A DNA stretch of 64,000 nt from Opisthocomus hoazin. Taxonomy: Eukaryota; Chordata; Aves; Opisthocomiformes; Opisthocomidae. Made by a program: the position numbers and the translations under genes. A model generated the notes under the pieces. The model made no database searches. It was not told the origin of the DNA and was given only the letters and a program-made list of their open reading frames with translations. The stretch lies in the NCBI RefSeq assembly GCF_030867145.1, contig NC_134419.1, positions 6,847,501-6,911,500 of the forward strand, read 5' to 3'. Of the stretch, positions 22,501 to 36,100 are shown piece by piece (position 1 is the stretch's first letter; each line of letters opens with the position of its first letter).

Positions 22501-25500
22501 GTTCTCCCCTCCTCACCCAAAGAAACTGTGTAAACTTAACCTCAGATGTCATCAGAGGAGGTCCTCATCTGGAAATGAAGAGCTGTTTGTTCTCAGGCCT
22601 GTTCCTTAGCCTCAGATTGCTGACAGTAATTGTGATGGGTGTTCTGCATCACGTAGACCTCACCAGTTCTTTGGGAGTGGAGAACTCCCTTCCAGGGTCA
22701 GATGATGCTAGTTTGATGCCAGTTGTCGTGCTGTAAAGGTGAGTGGCTTTGCCCATCTCATGACTGGGTCTGATGGGGTGACACCACAGTTACTGAAGCT
22801 TGCCAAGCAGTAGATACATGACAGGAAAGCAGGAGACCTTTGCATTGATTTATTGTTGCTATTGCTTGTGGAACTGGCTTTGCGTACAGAAAACTATTGC
22901 TGTCAATGCAGAGAACTGGAAGGGTGCAACTGTGTGTCAGTAAGGTGTTGTTCTGCTGCAGTAAGTAGCAACAGGAAAATAAAAATGCCTACCTTACCCA
23001 TTTGACTATTAGTGGGGCAGATAGGCCCCAGAAGTAATATTTAGGTTATTCAGTATATGCCCTATTTTTTTAAATGAAAACTAGAAGTTCATTACAGCAA
23101 TCAAGAGATGCTGGGTACTTAGCTCTTTTAACATGTGGGCTATTTATTGAGGCAGGGGCAGGGACTTGGTATAAAATGCCTTTTTATTTTATATTTGTGC
23201 CTTTCTAAGTTTGCATTGACAAGTCCCTTCAGCTCGCATTTTCCCAATTTACCTACTTGTGAGACAGGGAAATAGTTTGTTTTTGTAAAATAATGCAGTC
23301 GATACATGGTCAAAAGAGTGAAATAGCAGCTTGGTGCTGCTGTTTAGTTAAAACACGTGTGCTTGCAAACAAAATCAGCAAATTGGCATTTGGTCAAGAG
23401 AAGCAGCTTTCAAGTTTAGAGGGAGGGACTTCTGAATCCAGTAAGAATATTGAGTGCAACCCAGATGGCATCCCGGAGGGAAGTTTTGTGGCATCAGTTA
23501 GCTTGTAGGTGACCATGCTTTTAGCCAGCTGCGAGTTATTTGGCAGCTTGCCGCTTGACTGTTAGTGAAAATCCAAGAGCAATGAGATGAAATAAAGTTC
23601 CTGAGAGACAAAGAGAAAGATGGCTTCACTTGAGAAAAGAGATTTGTGGATGCTGTTTCTTAAATGGTTTAATCTGTCTGTCTTTGTACAGCCACATCTC
23701 AGCCTCATTTATATACGTTTCCCTGCCACATTTGTGTAAGTAAACCCATTTAAAACTTCTCTCAAATTTCACTTGTAATTTGTTCTCAGGAAGGAATCTG
23801 CAAATAAAAAGGCCACCGGTAGCTGGACTAGTGCCCTTGTAGCTAATAGAAGGTGAACTTAATTTAGCATTTCCCTCTGGAAATGATGTTCTTATCTAGA
23901 TTTTAGGACTTGGGCATTTCTACTGCAGGTTAAGACTAAACGAAGTTTGTTACACTCTGGCCTCAAAAGGAGCTGCCAAATCACTGGAAAACTGGCTGTA
24001 GTGTAGTAGGTTGTAGTACCACAGTTTCACACCATCCCACTGAGGACAGAGTCTAAGGAGCAGTAAGAGTAAATACCCAATATGGGACAGCTGTGGGAAT
24101 GGGACTTACCTGATATTATAATGAACTGGAATCAGTTTTGTTGATTTACAGAATGTGCATCAGCTTACAGAAATATTTCTGTATGTATTTTTTTTTAAAG
24201 TCCATTTTAAAGGGACTTAAAATGATCTCCATGTCTCAGGTGCTAGCATTTCAGATGGCTTTTGCATCTGTGCAAGGAGGGATAATTAGGTTTGTAGAGC
24301 AGATGTTCTGGAAGCCTGCACTGCAGTATGCCTGGCTGTTCCTGGCTACAAAGACTTACTTCTGGGTGCACTTATTTTCTTTTTATGTAGAGGAATGGCA
24401 GATTCCCAAACAGCCTTCTGTATCCAGTAAGGACTTAAAGATCTCATACCAGATTTAGTCAGTAAATGCTTCACTGAGAGCTTTTAGAAAGCAACAGTTT
24501 TACTCCCAAGGATTTATTTCACTTGCTTAGTACTGAGTTTTTACTCTGCACTGAAATGTGTTGTGGCTTTTTCAAAATGAGCAGAAGTGTTTGCAAGGAA
24601 GTAATGATGGTGAGATTTTTCACTCTGTTCTGGGGCCTAACAATTAAAAAAAAAGAAATCCCCCAGGGAAAGTAGAATTATACCATTATCCCAGAATTGC
24701 ATTCTGTTGTGTGCTGCCTTGTGCTGCACTGGCTGATGGAGAAAGAAATGGGATTTTGTAAATAGCCAGATAGGAACAAGGATATGAAATGTGCATATGG
24801 ATGTATGCTAAGAGTGACCTAGGACTAGCTTTATAAAATAGTAAAGGTTCTTCATGGCACTTTTTGGTCTGGAGATGTGGTTTTTGGTCAGTTTTGTCTC
24901 ATCACACAAGGTTGCACGCTTCTCCCAGCATAGCTGTAATGAAAAAGGCAGTATTCTGCTTTTGAAAAGCATTAAATGCAAAAAGCTAGTAAATGGAGGT
25001 AGCCTTTTTTATCAAAAAGTTATGTCTGACTCGTTACTGAACAGATAATATTATATGCAGATGTGCTTTCCCTCATCGTTTCATCAGGTGTGCTTGTTTC
25101 TCACAGACGAGGGCTTAGGCAGCTGATCTTCTGCCTTTCAGAGGCCACCAATTTGCTTCCATTCCCGAGGGGACAGATCTCCTGTAAAAATGACTTTGCT
25201 AGGTCATTCCTGCTGGCATTGATCCAATACAGCACACACATTTGATTTTTACAACTTCAAAAAGATGTGGTGTGATACAGTAGCTGCAAGGAAGGACCTG
25301 GAGACAGCACTAAAAAAATAAAAGCTTTCAAATCTTCGCAGGAGTGCATGTATGGGGAAAAAATACTACACACTCAGAACGATATAGCGGGAGATTTTTT
25401 TTTGGGGTGTTCCTTCACAAGAATCAGAAATGGACACTAGTTTCTTGTTTCCATCATACTGCTGTTGCATTGGGGTGAGTTGTGTTGCAATTCTGAGCAA

Positions 25501-28500
25501 ACTCATCTCCCGTTTGAAGTCAATGGAAATTGCAGGGATTTCCTCGATCTAGTTTCTGCGTTTCATAGTGACTACGGAAGATGGAAACATGGGCATGCAC
25601 TCTCAGGCGTTTTACAAGTAAAGCTGAAGCACAGTGTTATTTTTAGATCTGATCTTTTTAAAATGCCTGCTGAAAGAGCTTTCTCTCTCTGCTTTGCATA
25701 AGAATGAACCTGGCAATCAGATCGTTATGTAAATAAAAGTTGCAGCTCACTCAATCAATATTTTGTTCTTTTCTTGGCATGTATAGAATAAAATCACAGA
25801 AGAGCTAGTTAATTTTCACAATTAATGCCGATCCTGCAACAACAGTCACCATTTTAAGAGTCACCTGCAATCTAAGCCTCTGCAAAATCCTGGTCAGAGA
25901 ATTTTTTTCTTTCTCCAGAGGTCACATTGTCATGGCACTCTTCTGTTCTGAGGGTTTTCATTTTCATATCACTTTTGGCAGAATCAAGTTTGAGAGCTGC
26001 ACATTTCTCCTCTTTAAATACCACAATAATTAGGAAGAGATCCTGACGCCTGAGTCATCTGAGTGCTTTTCTCTCATCCTCAGTACAGTATGAATCCTCC
26101 TCATGCCTGATGCACAGGAAGGTTTGATTCCTTTCGCTCAATTACTTCCAGTAGTTTATGCAGTGATCCATCAGCTGCTGCGAGAGAGAGGAAGCAAGAA
26201 ATATGGCAGAACGTTGGTGTGCATCTACAGTTTCCGTTGCTGGCAAAGTTCAAAGTCTGTTTCAGTTTTCCTTTGATTCTTTCCAAAGAATCCCGCCAAA
26301 ATGTTCGAATATCTTGTCAGGGCTGTGCTCCAAGGATGCTGGATGAACTGTCAAAACCAAAGTGCCACAGTGCTTCCCGTATGCAACGGCAGCTGCTGCA
26401 AGGAGGAGAGGGACCAGGGCACCGTTCCCTTCTGCTGGCAACAGCAGGAAGATCTTGTAAGGGGCACTGTAGTATTTTAGTACCTGCTGGGACAGTTGAT
26501 TTTCTTTTTATCTCCAAGGCAGAAAGGTCTCACCAGGCTGTAAGGCACTTACAATTTGGAAACTCAGCAGCTGATCATCGGCACTGAGAGCTGAACTTTA
26601 AAATCTGATGCAGCCAAAGGAGTCTGAAGCTAACACAGTGATTGTGAAGGCATTGCAGTGTTTCCAGATACAAGGTCATTAATCTGCAGAGTGGACAAGA
26701 CCTTGATTTAACCTCTGGGCCCTCTGCAGTGTCTGTTGTCATGTTGACGTGTTACTGGCATAAGAAGTCCAATTTAATCCTCAGTCGGAATTAGAACTTC
26801 TGTGGCTTTCACGTTTTGAAGTCAATGCTGCTACACCTGTGGGATGATCTGGTGTGAGTTTATGCAGGAGCTGTGAGGACATTAGTTTTTCCATTAATGT
26901 GGTAAATGCTCCGGCTCTTCTCTTGCTTCCCAAGGTTTTGGCATGGTACTGCATTCCTTTCAAGTCACTGCTCTTAGACTTATGACTTTCCTACACACAT
27001 GGGACATTCTAAATTTAGTTTTTCTGTTTCATCATGGTGGGTACTACTTGGTGGTTTTGTTGAATGTCTGATCTGATTTTTTTTTTTAAATGCTTTTCAT
27101 ATTTCATAGAAATGACATAAGGAGGGTTTGCCTCTTACCCTCTGGTCTAGTAGTGACTTGTCTGCCAGAGACTCAGGTCAAGTGGCTCAGTGTCATTACA
27201 CGGGGGACTGCCAGCACAAGACAGACCAGAAAAGATAGCATGTGGCCTGAAGAAGGACAGCTGTGTTCTGGTTCCCTGCTTAATTTTTACATTTAGGATT
27301 GTCTGGCCTTTGTGCCATCTTCACCTTTAAGTCTGCAAACAGAGTGGTGACAAAATCTTCTCTACATACTTGTTTTGGCAGCACCAAAACCAGAGGAAAA
27401 ATGTAGTTTGTTTTCTTTACCTTTAAAATCCTCCTGCAGAAAGGGTGCAAGCATGGTGGCAGAACTTAGGAAGAAGACAGCTGTTGGGTGAGTTCAGACT
27501 GACCGCTTCCCTCCCGAGTAGGAATAATATTTTTTGCTCACTGCTTACGTTAACTTGGGATGAAGCAGTGTTTTACCTCCTGCTCAGTATTTTTCTGAGA
27601 TGAGATCCTGAAAAGTACAACCAATCCATGCCACTAATGCCATTAATTACGGCTAATGAGTATTTTTGAAGCATTCTCACAAGCAAATTCAAACACAGCC
27701 TAGTAATGTCTCAAGCTACTGCTTGTTTGTTGTATTTTTATTAAATTTTAGAAGTTATTGTTTTAAAGTTTCTCCATAGGCAGTTGTCAGTTTTTCTTTG
27801 GGTCTCTGAGCACCCTGGCCCTGGCTGGAAGCACAGAGTCTTTGCCACACATCAACAGAGAGTGAATCTTTTTCATTTCACAAAATTAAAAAAGAAGTTG
27901 TCTGTCTGAGTTTCTGCCCTCATTGCAGGTTTGAAATTCACTTCTGAATTTTCCATACTCAGTTTATAAGTCTGTCCCTATTTTTGCTTGGTTTATTTTG
28001 TTTGGTCATATATTCTGTTAGCTCGTAGTTGTCAAGATTGGTGAGATTAGAGTTCTTCTTAATCAGGAGGCATTTATTAAAGAAAGTTGCGGTTAGAGAT
28101 ATAGAACAATACCTTCTGTAACCATTCAGTTTAACAAAATCTGAGACATATATTTTCCCCCTATGTGTCTTACCTGCATTTTCACCCTCCTAGCCCTCAG
28201 CAATCAGCCTGATTTCTGTGCCCTGCTCTCAACAGAGCAGAGAAAGCCAGATACTCTGTGTGAAGCCGTGGATACTCTGATTGGGTTGCCAGTGCATCGC
28301 TGGCTGCCACCAAACAGGGTGTGTGCACAGGCTGAGATTTGCTTTCCTTCGGTGAGGATGTTAATTCAGAACTCTCTCACACCGGCTGTCGTTTTCTGCA
28401 TCTTAATAAAGTTCCTATAATCATCTTTGAGACCTGTACTTGGTTTTCAGACTTGATTGAAATTAATCAGCTGGTTTGATTAGTGGATATTAGCGAGAGG

Positions 28501-28524
28501 TGTAACAGACAGAAAACCAGCACA
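16546..28524 (+). other. LRP8: LRP8 intron 2, largely unique sequence
   Basis: Twelve kilobases of single-copy intronic DNA. Both strands were scanned for LDL-A exons (paired Cys with CDG and SDE motifs), and no candidate was found. Open frames are short and scattered with no domain. A segment near 23150-23215 containing GGGGCAGGGACTTGG is weakly reminiscent of an L2 end but is too diverged to call. Confidence 0.6.
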
Positions 28525-28610
28525 ATCACGTAATCATTGCGTCTTTAAGATGCCAGTCTGCAAGCAGATCACGTAATCATTGCGTCTTTAAGATGCCAGT
28601 CTACAAGCAG
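28525..28610. repeat. 43-bp tandem duplication
   Basis: Two adjacent 43-bp units (28525-28567, 28568-28610) are identical except for one base (CTGCAAG versus CTACAAG). The high identity implies a recent duplication. It ends 16 bp before a CR1 fragment. Confidence 0.97.
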
Positions 28611-28626
28611 ACTAGACTGCTACTTA

Positions 28627-28743
28627 ATCACAGAATCACAGAATGGTAGGGGTTGGAAGGGACCTCTGTGGGTCATCTAGTCCAACCCTCCTGCCGAAGC
28701 AGGGTCACCTACAGCAGGCTGCACAGGACCTTGTCCAGGCGGA
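28627..28743 (-). mobile_element. CR1 LINE fragment, 3' end only
   Basis: Matches the same CR1 type as the copy at 4374-4959: ATCACAGAATC start, GGTTGGAAGGGACCTCTGTG, then GAAGCAGGGTCACCTACAG. It breaks off after GTCCAGGCGG at about 28741. Severely 5'-truncated, about 115 bp, non-coding. Confidence 0.92.
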
Positions 28744-31440
28744 GTTCCAGCTTTGTGCCAGCACCAGGGGTGAGTTACAGATACATGACACAGACATCTA
28801 GTGGCTGAATGCCATACTGCGAATCGAGGTGCCACTGGCGGATCCTGGCTCCGTGTGGGGGCCATACAGGAAGGATACTTCCAAAATATGAGGCCTGTCA
28901 ATGCTCACAGCTCCAGAACAATGAAAAATTGGACCTGCTTCATAGGTGCAGTTGGTTGCACGCTGCAGAGTGGGAATCAATGCAGAAATCCTGTGTGGTA
29001 CCCGTGAAGGTGGTTGATTGCCAGTGGGAGCAGATTTATGGCTTACATTGTTGGTCTTTGTTATAGAGAATTAGGCAGGTGAGTTCAGGGCTTAAGGTTG
29101 CTATAAGAAATGCAGTCCAGAATTGGAGGGAGACGATGAGTTTTTGGTATGGGATAGTAATTGGTTTACATGGTGCTGCAGGTGTGCCTTTCTTGTTCAT
29201 CTTTCTGTAAACCACAGACATTTTTCTTCCTCTGATTTGATTTCGTTTTATATCTTATGTTCATAACAGATATTTTTAATGTACTTTTGGATGAAATTTT
29301 GCTTATCCCTGAAGTGCAGTTTTCCCATATTGGCTCAAGGGACACGTCAGACTGCTGTGAGGTGATCCAGACTTGACCGTGTTCAGGTTTGGATAGAGCA
29401 GCTTTCAGGCAGTTTCTGGCCTGAATCCTGGAACGTTTGCCTTGAGGCTCAGACTTGGTGTCTGTGATGCCCCTCTGGCAGCAGAGGCCTTGACATGGCT
29501 GTAAAATTGGTACCATTTCATTGGTACGAACTCTCAGGCTGGTGACTGTTCCCTTGAACTACCTTATTCCACTGTAAAGATCTAATTTCTTTTCTTTGAT
29601 TGTGTTTATCTGCATTTCCTCATGGCAATCTGCCTTCTTCAAGCTGTTTTTCCTTCTCTTTGCTGTGCAAAAAAGTCATCATCTGCTCTCCCCTGTGCTC
29701 GGTTTGGTGGGGATTTGCTAGAGGCCTCGCTAGTCACCTTGGCTGTGGAGACTGGCTTCGGCAGCCCTGGGGGACTGTGGAAGGGCAGCCTTGGGTAACG
29801 GGGCCCCAGCGTTGGCTGGGACGCGTGAGCTGTAGGTAGGGAGCATCTCCAGCCAGTCACAGCGGGGAACCCAACATGCTGCTCTGGTAGTTTTAAGTGT
29901 TTTCTGGGATTCCTGCCTGCCTCGTAGGGACGATGACAGTATATGAATGGCTTAACATACAGTAAATTCATTGTCGCTTTAGCGTAGGTGACAATTCTAA
30001 TGCAAGGCTGCTGTTTTTTCCTTCCTAGTATTCAATAACTACCATGAAACTTGGAAACATTGTCTGACCTTGAAATAGGCAACTAGCAGTTCTTCTTACT
30101 CTTTCATACAGAGTTGAAAAGCTGGAACAGAGGATTATAAAATAGTCTTTATGAGCAAAATCTTGGAATGTGGCTATATTTGTTTCCAAAAATATAATTT
30201 TGTATGTTTTATGTTATTTTTTGGTCCTGATCATGTAAATTTCTGAACCCTTTCTCCTTTCATGTTGGACTGATGGAGCTCTTAATTTCAAATTACTAGG
30301 CTCAAGCCCTTGCATTTTAATCTGTTTCAACTGTTTAGTTTGGACTGAAACTTGTGTGATTTCTTGTAGCAAGAATTAAAGCTGCAAATGGTAATTCCAA
30401 AGACGAGACTGACAGAAGAGTCAAGTGTGTTCTTGGAATTTTTTTGTTATTGACCTGCAGATGCAGTCTGGTGTTCATAAAATATTAGATGTTGGTATTA
30501 GGACAGAGCAAGAAGTTTATTTATGTCCTTTCCTGTTTTTTGATTAAGTAGATAAGGTAGTGAACAGTTACTGAAGCAAATGGTACAAGGCTGTAGTGTG
30601 ATCGCAGTGATGAAAAATACACTTTGGTGTAGGAATAATGGTGTCATAGCAGAGACATGCAAGGTAACCTTTCCACTAGTGGAGCCTCTTTCTAAGGAAG
30701 TATTGAGACAAGTACTGAGAATTCACATTTTTGGTAAAGGAGATTTAGATTAAATGTTTAAAGGGTGGCAGCAGTGAAGCTGTGGTGTAAACTGTTTAGG
30801 GGTACTATTTATGTCTGTCACTGGAATTTTTTAAAAATAGACGAACTTCTGTCAGGATTGGCTCAGGGAGATTTGATCCTGCCTTGGGACCAGAGTTTGA
30901 GGTGGAGGACATTTCAAGATCCTTTCTGCCCCACTTCATGTATTTCCCTTTGCTGGGAAGGAAGGCGTTGCTGCCTAGTTTTGCTGCTGCTTCTCTTTGT
31001 GCCCAGAGTCAGAGGGGATGAATTTTTTTGCTCTTGATTGAGCAATTGTTTATATATTGAAAAGGAAAAAAAAGAGGCAGTCACAAAACTGGTCATCTCA
31101 GTGTGGGAAGGAGATGCTCTCCTAAAATAGTGAGAGTTGTTATTCTTTGGAGATCGCAGGTTATTCTGCAACAGCTGCCTAGTAATCTTGTTTACTTAAG
31201 GTAAATGCAACTCTTCTTCAGATGCTGCAATTGCTCTGTCTGTTTTAATGAGTTTTGCAATTCGTCAGATCCACACACAGAAAAACACACCAAAACTTAG
31301 ATATCTGTAAAATACACAGTATTTTCAACTGACTTTTATTGTTGCTGTATTTCAGTAAAAAAAAAAGTAGTTAAATAGTAACAATAAATATGGGATCTTT
31401 TTCTCTTTCCAAGCTTGAGATCCCAACTGTGAAAACATAG
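28744..31440 (+). other. LRP8: LRP8 intron 2, no gene recognised
   Basis: Single-copy intronic DNA between two CR1 fragments. The 28745-29000 stretch is slightly GC-richer and may be an older, unrecognised repeat. Nothing coding is supported. Confidence 0.55.
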
Positions 31441-31797
31441 TCATAGAATGGTTTGGCTTGGAGGCAATCTTTGAAGATCATGTAGACCAACCCCTCTGTT
31501 GTGGGGAGGGACATCTTTCACTGCATCAGATTGCTCAAAGCCCCATCCAACCTGACCTTGAGCACTTCCAGGGATGGGGTATCCATAACTTCTCCGGGCA
31601 ACCTATTCCAATGCCTCACCACCCTCATAGTACAGAATTTCTTCCTTATAGCTAACCTATATCTGCCCTCTTGTAGTTTAAAACCATTACCTCTTGTCCT
31701 GTTGCAACAGGCCCTGCTAAATGTCTCTCTCCATCTTTCTTACAAGCCCCCTTTATATATTGAAAGGCCTCAATAAGGTCTCCTGTGAACCTTCATT
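31441..31797 (-). mobile_element. CR1 LINE fragment, diverged
   Basis: Begins TCATAGAATGG and contains TTGCTCAAAGCCCCATCCAA, CACTTCCAGGGATGGGG, CCTCACCACCCTCATAGTA and AACCATTACCTCTTGTCCT, all hallmarks of the reverse complement of a CR1 3' end. About 357 bp, 5'-truncated, from a different CR1 subfamily and more diverged than the copy at 4374-4959. Confidence 0.93.
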
Positions 31798-33052
31798 TCA
31801 GTGGGAATCCACAGAATGAGTCTCTGTCTCCAGCAGTAAAAGTGATTCAGGGGTATGGCGTGCTTTGACACTTGTATTCTGTGTTAGGAATATCTACTTA
31901 GCAAGGCAAAGGGGAGAAAAATGGAAGGATGGTAAAATTGCAGTAATCTCAGAAGATAAGCATGCATGGGACTCTGATTTCACTGCTGGAGTGCAAAAAG
32001 CAGTAAGACTGTAGAAGTCCAGTCTGCTCATGGAACAGAAAATCCGGTTGTACTTGAATCTGAGATGAAGGCCCTGGCAATTAAAGGCTGTAGTTCCTCA
32101 TTTAGTTTTGAAATAAAGACCAGATTGGTGGTGGTGTTTGGTAGCTTGGGTCCGGGGCTGTGCCTGCCTGCTGCTAGGCTCCATCGAAGGGGGCTGTTAA
32201 CTCCGTGCTGGGATTTTCTGGTGTCTGTCAGGGCTGAAATGTGTTCATTAAAGGAGATGGTTCTGGTGCGAGACGTCCACATGCAGGGTTGTCACAGTCT
32301 GGTTATTCTGCAAAGAGTAGTTCTGTTATTGACTTTTTGCTGAAGATTGGCATGTATTTTCTATAGAAAATCTGGACACCCAGCCCTAAAAATAGTTGAA
32401 GACAACTGGCTTCTGAGTAGTTTGCAGCCAGTCTGTGGCCTTAGAGAAAACAAATCTGTTCATGAGCTTCTGGTGAGCCAATCCAATATGTGACTCTGTC
32501 CAGCCTTTTGCATGTTTTCTTAGCCTGAAGCTTCAAAGTGCACCCAAAGTGCAACCTCTCTCATGAATTTGGGTGGGATTTAGGAGGTCACTATGGCACG
32601 GTACCCTTGTGCTGGCTATGGCTGCTCCAGGTAAATCGCACAGTGGGATTTAGGACATGCGACCTGTAGTAGCCTGTGGCTTGGCCTGAGCTATCAAGCA
32701 GTTGAAGCTCTGATAGGCTGGGCTGTGTTCATGAAAGTTGTGATGTGTCTGTGTAATCAAGGAGAAAAATCAACAGGACTCGGCGTGTGTAGCCAAGTGG
32801 AATGGATTGATGGTTGTATAACTCACTGTCCTGTTACAGGTCTGCATACCAGGGAAAGGTGATAAGTAGCAGTATGTACAGTGAGACAGAGGTGTACACC
32901 ATCTGCAATGTCTGCATCTGCTAGCTTTTGGAGGAAGTGGGACTCCAGCCGAGTGGGAATCGCTGCAATGGCAGAGCTTCCAGTGAGTTGAGGCAAGGTG
33001 TCTATGCTTTGCTGCTTCTCAGAAATTGCTCTGTCTTTGGCTTCAGCTGCGT
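31798..33052 (+). other. LRP8: LRP8 intron 2, no gene recognised
   Basis: Unique intronic DNA between a CR1 and a MIR-like remnant. No exon-like or RNA feature is visible. Confidence 0.55.
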
Positions 33053-33190
33053 TTTTATGTGATATTGGACAAATCGTTTAACCTCTCTGGGTATCGTTGC
33101 TTAAAATGCAAACGTCAATATTCTTGCCAACCTTTGTGAGCCATCGCTGGATTAATGGATAAAAAATGCTGTAGAAAGTGTAAGCATCAT
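33053..33190 (+). mobile_element. MIR-like SINE remnant
   Basis: Contains GGACAAATCGTTTAACCTCT followed by CTGGGTATCG, TTAAAATGCAAACGTCAATA, TTTGTGAG, GGATTAATGGATAA and TGTAGAAAGTGTAAGCA. This parallels the MIR order (GGGCAAGTCACTTAACCTCT, CTCAGTTTCC, TAAAATGGGGATAATA, GTGAGGATTAAATGAGATAA, TGTAAAGTGCTTAGCA). Opposite orientation to the remnant at 16455-16545. Confidence 0.7.
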
Positions 33191-36100
33191 TTACAATGTG
33201 TTTTATCTTGTTTATTTGCAAAGCAGCTGGGCTACCTTGAAGTGTCACGGAGAGGGGACCCTACATGTTTGGCTGAGTCAAGCTAGCCCCAAAACTGAGA
33301 TTACCTATAAATTCTTGAGATTGGTTTAGAAACATATTTTAAATAGGGTTTGTTCAGTGTTTGAAGTTTGATGTAGTGCCAAACTTCACTATCTCTAATG
33401 GAGCTCAGAATCCATGCTTTCAAAAAGTGTTCAGGAAGATGACAGCATAGACACTGACAACCATAGCTGTCATGAGCAAACCTGGGTAGGCAGAGGAAGA
33501 GAAAATACATTGTTGCACTTCCAAATAACCCATCTTCTGCTTTATTTGTTGAATTCTTTGCATCTTTGTCTTTAGCCTCCTATTTTAAGCAAACTTTTCC
33601 TATGCATTTTCATTATAGTGACTATATTTAGAATTAAGTATAGTATGTAACTACTTTTTAGCTGCCTTTACTGAGAAGAAGAGCCTTAGTATGAAAAGTA
33701 GCAAATTGTCACAAAGAAAGACAAAAGGGAAGGTAATTCAGGAGCAGCACACACATGGACAGGTACACTAGCATTTCCCTGTGATAAGGTGTTTCTTCCC
33801 CCTACCTCCTACATCCAAATTTAAGAAAATGTTTGGATTTAGATCTTAAGAAGTGTGGAGGGGGGGGAGAAGTCATACTGAATTCTGTTCAAGATGACAT
33901 CTTTCTTTATTTACACATGTGCTTAGAATTAGCAGTCCACACTGAACCCTGTCCATCGGAGTTGCTTGCTTCTGAGGGTGCCCTGTGTCCTGTTTTTCTG
34001 GCATGCAACTCTGTCCTTTTGCTTTGCTGTTGTGGAATCGTGGCCTGGTCCTCCCGCTTACAGCTGCACTGCTTCCGTCCCTGAGCTGATGTTCAGCCCT
34101 TGGATAGTTCTTGGAAGCGGTAAGTTTTGATGCCAGCTTGTTTCATGTCTACAGAGTTTGTACTGAAATGGTTGTTTGCTGAGCTGTTCAGACACATCCT
34201 CCCATATCAGACAGTCGCTGTTTCAGAGTGACTTGAAAATCTTGCACCAGTGTTCTGGGGCACCATTACACTGGAAAAATGCATAGCCGCGATTCTTAGC
34301 CGTTCTTGGCCAAATTGGCAGCTCTGCGTGGGACCAGGGCACTGCAGTGTTGAGCACGTTGCAAACACATAGCACAGACCTGCCTCCAAGTTTTTTAATT
34401 CTCTGCTAGATGCTGATAGCTGTGAAGTGAGAAGCACAACACTACAGCGTCTTGTAGGAGTAGGATACAATAAGAACCGAACAAATGTCTCGGAGTCTCA
34501 GTCCATCTCCTTGTCTGCATGACCCTTTGCTATTTGTTGTTCTTCAAGCCTCTTGGATGCACTTGTAGAACCATATTTTCTCACTGCTGGAAAAACTTTG
34601 TGTGGCAAGTGTGGTGTGACTCAAGCTGTGATTGGCAACGACTCCTGCGATTGTCCCTCAAAAGCTGGTTGAGGTTTGTGTAGGACTCAGGAGAACAACA
34701 GGGAAGGGCTGGGGCAGGAAAGAATCAGTAGCCGGCAGTGTTGTCTTAGGCCAAGCCCTGTCATTGCAAAACACTTGCACTAAGCTGAGGAAGATGTTGC
34801 GGTGTTCATTTTGATTCCTTAAGCCACAACGGCTGCCTGCTTTTGTTAGAAGGCTTCCGTGTTACCCCGTAATCCCTTCAGACACTTGAATTTGTCTGCT
34901 TTTCTGCCTAGATGGTGGGGGGTGGTGGGAGGCTTCTTGTTTCAGAGGCGGTTGTGATCTTTGAATGCAACTTTTTACCATAATGTGACAAAAAGGAGGC
35001 ACAAAGCCAGAAGGGGCATGCTGTGCTGTTTATTGCTTGATTTATTTGTGGCCATGTCTGTCACACAGATGCCAACATGTTTTATCTTCATTTACAATAG
35101 CCCAAACTGTTTCACCTGGGCTGATATACAGTCCTAGGCCAGACAGGGAGGTTCCATAGGGAGATTTTTCTTAGCATGTAGCTTGTTGCTGTGATTTTTG
35201 ATTTTTTTTTTAAACTCCTCCTTCTCTCTCCGACCTTAAGTTCACTTGTGAAGCTGTACATGTTTTCAGTGCACGGTTTGGATAATTAAAAATAGTTGCT
35301 TGCGGCACTTGGCTTCTGTGCGGTCTTTTATCAATATTGCCTCTGAGAATACCTTGTGTTTGGGTGAATGGTTTTAAATAAAGTGGTGAGAACTGCATGG
35401 AAGACAAATCAAACACGCCTCTTTCACAGCAATCTTTTTTACTTTCGAATGCCTAGAAATGATTTTTAAACTGAAAGCAGAACATACCAATATTTGAAAT
35501 CTAATGTATCCTTGTTAATCTTATTTTCTAATTTTTTTATTTTTTTTTCTTACTGGTGGAAAAGTTGTGCTCACAGAAATTAGTCATCAGTGGGCCATTC
35601 TAGGATTGGTACAGGACATGCAGGACCTGTCACAGCGAGTCTGCCACAGGGGCCCATCCTCATTACTCTGTGCAGTGAAGAACCCAGCATGGTGGGCTTA
35701 AAGGGATGGTGCCAGAAGCCAGTTAGAAAACCATCAGTGAAAGTTGCTACCTAATCTCCTTCAGTGATTATCTTAGACACTGAAACTGAAGACATTATAT
35801 CCCATTAAAACTAGATTTCCCATTAAAATCCCTATGACTGTGCTTATGGTCAAAATAATAATCTAATTTCTTTTCTCCCTGTCCGCAGAAACCCCTTCCT
35901 TCCTCTCACCCAAAATCTTGGGGATATGCGGTCATGATTTCTACTGGAAATCCATATGATGTTTAAAATCTTTCACTGGTTTATTTGTGGCTCTCCAGCT
36001 TCATAGTCTGCTGTGATCCATCCGTTGTAAGAGCCTGCAGAGTTCCTAATTTCCTTTTTTTTCCGTGCCATTTACTTTCCTGTGCTTTCTCTTCTTCATC

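Noticed and set aside
22625..22660. TGTGATGGG read as a possible CDG of an LDL-A module
   Set aside because: The surrounding translation lacks the other cysteines and the SDE motif, and no splice acceptor fits.
23150..23215. GGGGCAGGGACTTGG stretch resembling an L2 end
   Set aside because: Too short and diverged to call by eye; a profile search would be needed.
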